NCBI GenBank assembly: GCA_034231615.1
Contig: CM067298.1
Span: 873,834 to 937,833 of the forward strand
Length of the DNA: 64,000 nucleotides
Direction: 5' to 3'
From: Meghimatium bilineatum
Taxonomy: Eukaryota > Mollusca > Gastropoda > Stylommatophora > Philomycidae
The notes under the pieces are model-generated. The model was given only the letters and a program-made list of their open reading frames with translations. It did not search any database and was not told the DNA's origin. A program made the position numbers and the translations under genes. Positions 30,901 to 39,651 of the stretch are shown in pieces. The number at the start of each line of letters is the position of its first letter. Position 1 is the stretch's first letter.

Positions 30901-31865
30901 ATCTTTGGCGGTATATAATAAATCAATTACATATATACATAATTTCTCATTAATTATTAAAACCAACAAAACAGTAGTACATATCTTTGTTTCATGACTA
31001 GAATAAGGGAGTTTTGTTTGAAATGTGATGTCACTAGAAATGAGTGGTTTTCATAGGCGAGAAAGAATGACGATCAATCAACGACGTAATGGGACCGTCA
31101 GTCAACGTGTAAAAGCGAATACACTCAAGGAGAGATCTGAGCACCTATAGACTTGTCCGGAGTGCAGTCATGATGATACAATGATTAACTAACTAACTAA
31201 TATCTTTGTCCTGATGCTACTGATGTAATCATTTTGTCCTCCTATGCTACCTGGTATGGTTACCTCCTAACTACTAATTCACAATGGGTGTGTTTATCTC
31301 TCACACAGGACAGTGGGTAGGTCAACCCTCGACACCACTTGAGAATATTTGATAAGGTCGGCAGCTGCGGGTCAACACAACAATTTCCTCGGTTCACAAA
31401 GCGTTGATAGTTTAAGTCTTACTCAGGCCCCCTCACCTAATTGTGTAGGGTGCTTGAGTTCTTTCCCTGACCTCTGACTTCTATATCAATATAGGCTTGC
31501 CACAAGGGCTTTTCTACTATCCCTCATCTCATGATCTTCTTCATTTCTGCTCCCACTACAACATATTTTTCTGAGCCTGAATTTGTCTCCTCCCTCACAT
31601 GAGAACTTACAAACATCAAGTCTTATTTTTCTATTGTTATGCTCATCAATGCTTGCGGAGAAACATCACATTTACCGTAATATTTTCAGAATGTCTTGCC
31701 AAGAGTCATGGTATTTAGGAATCAATTCCATTGCATGTCAAAATGTGCCACTACATTGATTATTATTTATATATAAATTATGTTTAATTTATTACTACCT
31801 TATTTAATATTTTTTTTAATGTAGTAGCCTGCCTTATTTATTAAATATATGAATAATTAAAATAG
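30901..31865. other. mostly unassigned intron; short LINE-like tail at about 31020-31160
   Basis: ACTTGTCCGGAGTGCAGTCATG near 31155 recurs, diverged, near 48635, suggesting a shared dispersed sequence. Nothing else was seen. Confidence 0.35.
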
Positions 31866-31869
31866 ATCC

Positions 31870-32265
31870 TTTCCCTTAACACGTGCCTACAAGAGTTCAC
31901 AGCTCCCATCATCACTGTGTGGCATATTCTCTGCAGAACATAGTCTTCTTTAAGGACCTTCTGAACACCTTGTGATCTTGGGCAAGTTGACCTGCCTCCT
32001 CCAGGGACATGTTTAAACAGTCAGATATTTCATTTGTCCATCGTCATCTTGGGTGGCCTCTTCCTCTTCTGCCATTTACTTTGCCTTCTGCTATTAGTCT
32101 TCCCATGCTATTATGTCTCTTTAGATGACCAAAAAAGTTCAGCTTTCTTGTTATGATGTTATTTAGGAGCCAGACCTCTTTGACATTTGATTCTCCTTTG
32201 TTTGTCTTTTTTTTCTGTCCATGGTATATGCAAAATTGTTCTGTAGCATCTCAATTCAAAGTATA
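31870..32265 (-). pseudogene. RTE-like LINE C-terminal fragment
   Basis: From 32265 leftward: LRCYRTILHIPWTEKK, then LNNIITRKLNFFGHLKRHNS, MGRLIAEGKVNGRRGRGRPP. This resembles the FGHIKRHDTL...EGKV region of LINE-C but is a separate, diverged family member with frameshifts. Confidence 0.75.
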
Positions 32266-32299
32266 AATTGCTATAAATATGATTATTTAGAGAAAACTA

Positions 32300-33125
32300 T
32301 GTTATCGATCCCTTTGATGGATAACAAAAGCTCCAGAATTACTGCACCAATTCCCTATATGATCAAGCTCCCTCTGCAAATTCCTGGTGATTACTTTTCT
32401 ATCTCCGCCCTGCCTACATACATAGATGTCATCAGCATAGGACGTAGTTCTCCCCAGTCCTGAAATCTGACAGCTTGTAATTTGAACTGTATACACATTA
32501 AATAATACTTGGGACAGAGGTGACCCTTGTGGTAGTCCTGGGTTTATGAATGTTGGTACCGAAGACCAACTCCCACACTTTAATAACAACCTTTCTCTGA
32601 AAAAGTGCCAAGATAATCCATCTGACAATGAAAGGACTAACTTGGAGTTGCAGCATTATGGTCATTAAGAAATCCAAGGGAAATCTTGTTATAAGCATCT
32701 TCCAGGTCTATTGCGGCTGTGCATGTCTCCATTCATTCGTCAAAACTTTCGAACACTTCTTGCACAAATATGGCAACGTTGTGCCAAGTCTGCTTACCTG
32801 GACGATAGCCTCCCAAAGTTGAGGGCAGGCTGCTATTCCTCTCTAGATGTAAGGACAATTTCCATGAAACAATCTTTTCTAACAACTTGCCGATCGTATT
32901 CTGTATGGTTATGAGTCTGAAACCCTGTATCATCGAATGATTCTTGCCAGGTTTGGGTAGTGGGATTAAATAACTATGCAACCAGTCTTCCTCCACTGTG
33001 CCAATCGCTAGGCTCTTATTAAACAACATTGCCAGCTTCTTAAGGTCCTCGTTTGACCTGCCTCTGAGATCGTCGTACCTAATGACATCAGGTCCTAGAG
33101 CTGTGTTTCTTGATCTTTTCAGTGC
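32300..33125 (-). pseudogene. LINE-E copy: RT fingers to palm
   Basis: From 33125 leftward: RSRNTALGPDVIRYDDLRGR, EEDWLHSYLIPLPKPGKNHS, TLGGYRPGKQTWHNVAIF, AAIDLEDAYNKIS (catalytic D), GLPQGSPLSQVLFNVYTVQI and SYADDIYVCRQGGDRK (catalytic DD). Frameshifts lie at about 32735, 32690 and 32620. It supplies the palm region that is deleted in the LINE-E copy at the right edge (62091-64000). Its 5' side stops about 100 bp from CFAP46 exon 1. Confidence 0.88.
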
Positions 33126-33224
33126 GGCTGTATTTTGTATTGTGAATTAATGTAAGTTAGGGCCTATTTCTAATTAGTTTTAGTTTTATTAATTAAAATT
33201 ATCTGACATGGCGGATTATGTTAC

Positions 33225-33273
33225 CTGCTAACATCTCGGCTGTTTTAAGCAGTTTTCGTATGTTAGTATCCAT
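33225..33273 (-). CDS. CFAP46: CFAP46 exon 1 (initiator exon)
   Basis: The ATG is at 33273-33271, followed by 16 codons (MDTNIRKLLKTAEMLA) plus one base, then the donor GTAACA. The single base plus GA of exon 2 makes Gly. The phase fit, the MD..I..L..AE pattern shared with vertebrate CFAP46 (which begins MDLVI), and the exact distance to the conserved QQAYSLLRS block identify it. It was found by searching for a phase-1 start exon. Upstream sequence to about 33640 is free of transposons and should hold the promoter. Confidence 0.85.
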
Positions 33274-33575
33274 TTATTATGACTCAGAGTAGATAATTGC
33301 AGAAGTAAAGTCTTAATTTTGAAGCATATGAAACATTTCCCAGACTAACGGGGGGAAAAAATTGTTTATAGCCGAATAACGCCTAGCCGGACATCATTTC
33401 ATATTAAAATATAGATCTTCACATTTAGCAAAATTAACTGTTGTATTAAATGCTAAATGTTATACTTATAACTATTTTAGAAATGTACTTTTTATTTTTA
33501 GAACAATATGAAATTAAATATACAAATGCGCTAATATAGTAGTCATATTATACGGTTATATGATGTAGGAATATC

Positions 33576-33589
33576 GTAACTAAGGTTAC
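33576..33589. promoter_or_regulatory. X-box-like RFX site upstream of CFAP46
   Basis: GTAACTAAGGTTAC fits the GTNRCC-N2-RGYAAC X-box with one mismatch per half-site. It lies about 300 bp upstream of the CFAP46 ATG. RFX factors drive cilium genes through X-boxes, so location and gene class agree. The mismatches keep confidence low. Confidence 0.35.
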
Positions 33590-33641
33590 AAACATCGAGA
33601 CGGATTACGAACCATTTGATTAGAAACTTATATAAGAAAAT

Positions 33642-34746
33642 ATATCACTTACATCTGTTTTATAGACTACACGAAAGCATTTGATAAAATTAAACATAGC
33701 GAAATTATACACATGCTAGAGAATTTGAACATGGACAGCAAGAATTTAAGAATAATCAAGAACATGTACTGGAACAAACAGCAGCAATACGAGTAGGAAA
33801 TCAATTTGGCCCTTTTCTACAAATAAAACAAGGATTCAGACAGGGATGTGTGCTTTCACCAGACCTGTTTTCTTTATACAGTGAAAACATATTGCGTGCA
33901 ATAGTAGATATCCCGGGAATATCAGTGGGAGGACATAACATAAATAATTTGAGATATGCGGATGACACTGTTCTGATTGCAAAAAGTGAGGAAGACCATC
34001 AAGATTTAATTAACGTAGTAGTCACAGAAAGTAAAGAGAAATGTCTCTTCCTAAATATCAAGAAAACAGAAGTGATGGTTATTTCAAAGAAACAAAATAA
34101 CATACCTTGTAAGATCAAAGTGAATGATATTGTATTAAAACAGGTCCACCAATTCAAATATTTAGGTACCATGATCACAGCAGATGGAAGAAGTTCAACA
34201 GAAATAAGATACAGAATAGGTCAGGAAAAAACAACATTCAGAAAAATGAAAAATATACTGTGTAATATGACCTTGTCATTAGAAGTGAGAAAGAGAGTTC
34301 TGACGTGCTATATAACCCATATACTAACATATGGATGCGAGTCTTGGACAATAAACAAACTGGAAAGTGGGAAATTAGAGGCAACAGAGATGTGGTTCTA
34401 CAGAAGAATGCTGAGAATACCATGGACTGCCATTAAAACTAATGTAGAGGTGTTGAGTCAAATGCGAAACGGACCTTAATCAACAATATAAGAAAATGGC
34501 AATTTTGTTTTTGGTCACTTCATGAGACAGGCAGGTTTAGAGAACATAGTCACAACAGTCAAAATAGAAGGCAACAGAGACAGAGGGCGACAACGTGAGA
34601 AAATATTAGACAGTTTGACAGCCTGGCACGGCAAGGAAACAACAACGACCTTGATACATAATACTGGAGACAGGGAGCTGTGGAGAGCCATGACAGCCTA
34701 CGCCAGCCGGCATGACAACCTGATGATGATGATGATGATGATGATG
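33642..34746 (+). mobile_element. LINE-A, best copy, 5'-truncated with target-site duplication
   Basis: Flanking 10-bp ATAAGAAAAT copies lie at 33632-33641 and 34747-34756, and the tail is GATGATGAT. The copy starts at RT motif A (ICFIDYTKAFDKIKH) and continues with QGCVLSPDLFSLYSENI. YADDTVLIAKSEEDH (33956-34000) is intact. VHQFKYLGTMITADGRSSTE, YGCESWTINKLESGKLEATE and GHFMRQAGLENIVTT follow. A frameshift near 33790 and one near 34475 disable it. Confidence 0.92.
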
Positions 34747-35069
34747 ATAAGAAAATTATACAAGAGATGTGGTTCTATAGAAGAATGCTGAGAATGTCAT
34801 ACAAAGTGTGTGTATATTGCATGATGTGGCAGCAGGTGCGGAATGAATAAGTCTACCTGCAGATTTCGAAACGTTTTTGAGAGTAGTAATATCACTTAGC
34901 AGGAAATGCAGATAATGGTGTCCCACAGCTGTGGAGAAAGAAGTGCAGGCTTTGGTCAGTGATTTGATTCTTGATTCTTTATTAGAAACTACTGGCTTCA
35001 CAGCACGCGGGACATTCCCATAAGTGCTCCGCCCTCCATTCCAGCAACCACCCAGTGTATGTAGACTCA

Positions 35070-35465
35070 GAGTCCCGGTCAGGTGTTGCTTGTGTGATCA
35101 TCGGGACTTTCCACACAAAAAACTTTGTATACTCTCACCTCTAGATATTCCCATTTCTAACATTCTCTGTATGTGTACGTTCTCAACCTCATTGACATCA
35201 TCTGCATCTTGAAATGAATTTATTACTGCCTTCATTAAGTCTTGTTTTATCTCTTCTCAGCAATGTGCCGTCTATCGCCGCACTGCCTGCCAATAAGTCG
35301 GCTCTCTCGTTTCCCCTGACCCCAGCATGACCAGGGCAGTATATCCATGTAATGCTCTGGACAGCTGAGTTGTTCAATAAGTCCCACCATTCTTTTCTTA
35401 GCATGCACGTTTCTATCTTGCGCAGCATGCTTTGAGAGTCTGTGAGTATACCAAAGGGCGGGATT
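35070..35465 (-). pseudogene. LINE-F C-terminal RNase H region
   Basis: From 35465 leftward: GILTDSQSMLRKIETCMLRK (third catalytic Asp in TDSQSML), SITWIYCPGHAGVRGNERAD (His and final Asp of RNase H), then AGSAAIDGTLLRRDK. The RT portion is absent. A parallel copy is split between 42093-42286 and 44675-45060. Confidence 0.88.
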
Positions 35466-35467
35466 AC

Positions 35468-35606
35468 AAAGTGAGAAAATATTAGACAATTTGACAGCCT
35501 GGCACGGCAAGGAATCAACAACGACCTTGATACATAATACTGGAGACAGATTTGTGGAGAGCCATGACCGCCTACGCCAGCCGGCATGACACCTGATGAT
35601 GGTGGC
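35468..35606 (+). mobile_element. LINE-A 3'-end fragment
   Basis: It matches the last 135 bp of LINE-A (34600-34735), including GGCACGGCAAGGAA and CCTACGCCAGCCGGCATGAC. Confidence 0.85.
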
Positions 35607-35645
35607 AAGTACATTCAAGAAGGAAGATAAAGGATAAATTAAATA

Positions 35646-36697
35646 CTCTTGAGACTAACGGGAATTGAACCAGTCCGTTCAACGGCACCTAACAACTCGC
35701 CTAGCAGTTCGCCTTCAAATTGCCTAGCAACTCTCGTACACGGGTATTTCCGTACTTGACTAACCAAGTGCAAGAATTAACATCAAAGTTAGAAAAAGTT
35801 ACCAGCAAGTACGGAATGGAAATCAATTCAGATAAGAGCAAAATTTTGGTAAACAGCAGAGACACAGAAAACCAGACTAATATCATGATGAATGGACACA
35901 AGCTTGAAGAGGTGAATACCTTCAAATACCTCGGATCCAGTATATGCAGCGATGGTAAATGCAAAGCAGAACTAAAAAATAAGGCTGGAGATGGCTTTAG
36001 CGTCATTGTCAAGGCTAACTGTGATTTGGAAAAGCAACATCAGTGTTGGAGTGAAAATCAAACTGTATAGGTCGCTGGTGCTTTCTGTTGTGGTGTATGG
36101 TTGTGAGAGTTGGACACTCACTGCGGACATGGAGAGAAGATTACAGGCTTTCGAGTATAAATGCTACAGAAGAATTCTACGAATTTCCTATAGGGAACAT
36201 AAGACCAATGTGTACGTAAGAAATAAAGTAGAGATGTGTGCAGGTGTCCAGGAGCCATTGCTTTCAATAGTGAAACGACGAAAACTAGCATGGTTCGGAC
36301 ATGTATGCAGGCACGATTCCTTGTCAAAAACAATACTGCAGGGAACTGTCGAGGGTGGAAGAAGCAGAGGAGGACAAATAAAGACATGGACAGACAACAT
36401 CAAGGAATGGACAGGGCTAGATATTTCCACACTCATCCGCATCGCTGACGATAGAATTCGCTGGAGGACTCTGTGTGCTGAAGCATCCAATGTGGTACCC
36501 CTACGACCCTGAAGGGTTATGGGTTTATTGATTGATTGATTGAACCAAGTGCTATTTGCTTATGATGTTGCTGTCTTTAATGTTATTTTTTTTTTTAGAT
36601 GCTGTTAGTCAAGTACGGGAAAACCAGTATACGAGAGTTGCTAGGCGATTTGGTGCTGTTGAATGGAACGGTTCAATTTCCGTTAGTCTCAAGAATT
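35646..36697. mobile_element. foldback element split by LINE-G
   Basis: Imperfect inverted arms of about 95-110 bp at 35646-35763 and 36598-36697 share GAGACTAACGG, CCTAGCAACTCTCGTA and CCCGTACTTGACTAA (inverted). LINE-G sits in the spacer. Sequences just outside (35014-35100 and 36717-36785, sharing CCATAAGTGCTCCG and GGAGTCCCGGTCAGGTGTTG) form a further repeat pair in the same orientation. Confidence 0.75.
35772..36542 (+). mobile_element. LINE-G, 5'-truncated, with target-site duplication
   Basis: It is flanked by AACCAAGTGC at 35762-35771 and 36543-36552, with a TTGATTGATTGA tail. It starts after the RT active site: KYGMEINSDKSKILVNSRDT, VNTFKYLGSSICSDGKCKAE, then after one frameshift (about 35990) SLVLSVVVYGCESWTLTADM, AWFGHVCRHDSLSKTILQGT and RIADDRIRWRTLCAEASNVV. 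It ends ...PLRP. It is the RTE-like class. Confidence 0.9.
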
Positions 36698-36790
36698 TTT
36701 GATTATAAACTATGGCACACTCCCATAAGTGCTCCGTTCCAGCAGCCATTCCACTGTTTTGGAGTCCCGGTCAGGTGTTGATTGCGTCAA

Positions 36791-37140
36791 CGTCATCATC
36801 ATCATCATCAAGTGCTGTCTCCGCAACGAAGACTGGCTGCAACGGATCTCCAACATCCCCTGTCTCTTGTCTTGGTGGTGCACTCTGCTAGACTGTAACC
36901 TGTCCATCGTGTAATGTTACTCTCCCACTTGTATCTCTGCCTACCTCTTGTTCACTTCCCTTTGATTTTACCATTAAATAAGTTCTTCAATAAAGTGTCA
37001 TGTCTTTTAATGTGTCCAAAATATTTTATTTGCCTGATCTTTATTTCTCTTAGTAGTTCTGTCTTCATATTAAGTGTTTTTAGCACCTATTTATTTGTTT
37101 TCTTCTCTTTCCATGATGTTCTCCCTATTCTTCTATATGT
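36791..37140 (-). pseudogene. LINE-C copy, 3' part (split by LINE-H)
   Basis: It is the reverse complement of LINE-C 21520-21854 with its ATGATG tail at 36795. Homology stops at about 37137 in the VYRRI codons and resumes at 38262. Confidence 0.88.
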
Positions 37141-38261
37141 TGTTCGTCCATCACAAGTGATGATGACCAGTTGTTACAACCACTTTTGAAAATTCCATTA
37201 GAGTTATGTCCTTGATTATGAGTTCGTAGATGGCTAATGAGCCCTATTCGAGCTATAAATGTCCTTGGACAGTTCGGGCATGGAATGACCACTGTAGACG
37301 GATTTTGGTCTATCCGTGACTTTCTAGCTACTCTCCGCTGTTGAGCTGCTGCATTTCTCCTCTTTTCACAAGATGATGCGCTCTTTTTTTTATTTTATAA
37401 CAAAATGTAGATATATTTTGTACAAGATCTTCCCATGTATCATGGTATATTTCAAAAGCTTTCAGTGAGCTCTTTAATTAACGAGTCCTTGCAGCGCTAC
37501 TTTTGGCCACCTTCAGATCGCGTACCCTTCTCCAGCTCACCATAGAGAAGCATCTTTGGCAGACGATGGTCTGGCAAACGCACCAAATGACCTGCCCAAC
37601 GAATCTGTGTCTGCATCGGGAAAGTATCAATGTTGGGGATACCAGCTCTATCAAGGACAGTGGTATCTGGAATCTTGTCTTGCCATCTGATTTTCTTAAC
37701 TTTTCGGAGACAAGTTGTGTGAAAGTGATTGAGTTTCCTCATATGACGCCAATACACAGTTCATGTTTCACTAGTGTATAAAAGCAATGGAAGTACCACT
37801 GCTCTGTAAATTTTCAGCTTAGTTTATAGGTTAATGCCATTTCTACTCCAAACATTTGCGTACAATCTGCCGAAAGTTCTGTTTGCCTTGGCGATCCTTG
37901 TATAGCCTACACTTCATTATCCACCTTGGCATTTTGTAATAACGTACTACTTTTCTATTCACAACCTATTCAACTTTCAGTGCTACGCCATTTACCTTTA
38001 TGCAGGGCTCGAGATAGCCTTTGCCAGGTGCTGGTTGTAACATGGCTTTTGTTTTCTCTTTGTTAATAATAAGCCCAAAGTTGGTACATGCTTTGAAGAA
38101 TATGTCTATAATACAGTGTAGATCAGCCTCAAAGTTTACATTTAGGGCATAGTCATCAGCAAATAGGAGATCCGTGATTGTGTATGATTTAACTTTGGTT
38201 TTTACTCGGAGCCGCCAAAGGTTGAACAATTTTTCATCTATGCGATAGGTGATGTTTATAT
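37141..38261 (-). mobile_element. LINE-H copy inserted in LINE-C
   Basis: From 38261 leftward: YRIDEKLFNLWRLRVKTKVK, LLFADDYALNVNFEADLHC (catalytic dyad), ACTNFGLIINKEKTKAMLQP. The late region RKVKKIRWQDKIPDTTVLDR and QIRWAGHLVRLPDHRLPKML follows. A C2H2-like finger, PCPNCPRTFIARIGLISHLR plus TH, lies near 37200-37280. Approximate 10-bp duplications (TCTTCTATAT against TCTCCTATAT) flank it. It has frameshifts and stops. Confidence 0.85.
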
Positions 38262-38355
38262 ATCTCCTATATACCCACATCTCAAAGGTATCAATTCTGT
38301 CTTCTAATTGTTTATTTAGTGTCCATGTTTTACACGCAAACTTCAGGTCTTTCCA
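38262..38355 (-). pseudogene. LINE-C copy, 5' part
   Basis: The frame CKTWTLNKQLEDRIDTFEMW continues VYRR to the LINE-H junction. It is collinear with 21455-21525. Confidence 0.85.
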
Positions 38356-38394
38356 CACACAAAAAAACTTTTCATTCCCTCACCTTTAGAAAGT

Positions 38395-39651
38395 AAAAGG
38401 GACAGCACTAAGTATAGAGGCATAGGGCTTATTACTCTTAAGTCACATAGGAAAAATCTTTAGCAAGATACTAGAGAGAAGGGTGCGCCCATATATTGAA
38501 CCACACACAGCTCAACAACACACAAATGGGTTTTCGGAAAAATTAAAGCTGTGCCGATGCAATTTTCGACCTCAAACAATTTTCAAAAAGAGCGATAGAA
38601 CATAATCAAGATATATCTGGCTTTTTTGGACCAAGAGAAAGCTTTTAATAGAGTGAATAGAGCACAACTATGGATATTATTATTTACAGACATATGGAGT
38701 TTCCCAACATCTGATAAGCCTATGTCAGAGCATATACGCCAATAGTCAATGCGCAGTAATAACGAGGACAGGTGCATCCGATAACTCCCAAATTATCTCG
38801 GGAGTGCGACAAGGATGTGTACTATCACCTTATTGTTCATGACTTCATAGAAAAATATCACCATATTGTTCATAGATCGCATCTGCCAAAAAGCAAATAC
38901 AGCGGAAGAAAAACAATCTGAATATAACGTAAACGAATTGCTATTCTCAGATGTCCAAGCACTAGTGCCATCATCAGAAGAGCAACTAAAAAGAAAAATA
39001 TATAGATTACATCAAACATACCATACATTTAACATGAAGATAAATATAGGAAAGACCGAAGTAATGAAGATAGGAAGAACAGAAAGAAACACCAATATAT
39101 ATTTATTGGAAACATAGGACTTAAACAAGGGACAGAATTCATATACCTAGGAAGCAATATAACAACAGACGGCAAGAGTGGCACAAGAATACACAGTAGA
39201 TGTAGTAAATTATACTTAGCCCTAGGACAAATGAGTAATTGACACCAATCTTCGGAAGCAAAAATGTATATTTAAACACCAACATAACACTATTCAAAAA
39301 GATTATTATGCCATCGATGTGCTACAATGCCAAACATGGACAACAACAGCACAAGACGAATGTAAATTTGTGACAGCTGAAATGGCATGCTTACGCAGAA
39401 TCCTAGGAATATTGCTAAGAGACAGAGTAAGGAACGAGGACGTCAAAGAACCGGTACCACCTCAATCTTGGAATATATTAAAAGACAACAGATCAAATGG
39501 TTTGCACACATCAGTGGACTACCATCAGACAGCATACCACAGCAAGTTATGCTAAACAGATAGACGTTGACCACGAAAACGATGAACCACCGAAATAAAA
39601 GAGGCGACAAATTGTACAATATACTCAGCACACACGAGGGCAATCTCCAGC
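38395..39651 (+). pseudogene. LINE-B-type copy, left part (split by TE-J)
   Basis: It contains KRDSTKYRGIGLIT, LAFLDQEKAFNRVNRAQLWI (motif A), GVRQGCVLSPYC equivalent, NELLFSDVQALVPSSEEQLK (SD in place of ADD), KINIGKTEVMKIGRTERNTN and RRILGILLRDRVRNEDVKE. It has many stops and shifts. At 39651, just after CAATCTCCAG, TE-J begins. Collinearity with LINE-B 12430-12470 resumes at 42036. Confidence 0.85.

Larger units (their letters stand above)
3029..33273 (-). other. CFAP46: CFAP46 gene, 5' portion (8 exons, open at left edge)
   Basis: This spanning entry covers the host gene. Eight minus-strand exons total 956 coding nt (49, 134, 132, 65, 165, 124, 95, 192). Each has AG acceptor and GT donor, and every junction phase matches its neighbour. 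The joined protein follows the N-terminus of cilia- and flagella-associated protein 46, an alpha-helical TPR-type protein of the central-pair C1d projection in motile axonemes. Recognisable blocks are the start MDTNIRKLL, QQAYSLLRS, DLYILCAEFA, QDCIRMFF, YHFLAYNASVIYW, QPFLKSGFRKYI, ALIECYVDAG and ATTAANFIKVNVP. Vertebrate CFAP46 is about 2,700 residues, so this is roughly the first eighth. Introns of about 3.1, 4.5, 7.9, 7.4, 2.4, 2.9 and 1.1 kb are packed with LINEs, a mariner and minisatellites. Confidence 0.9.
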
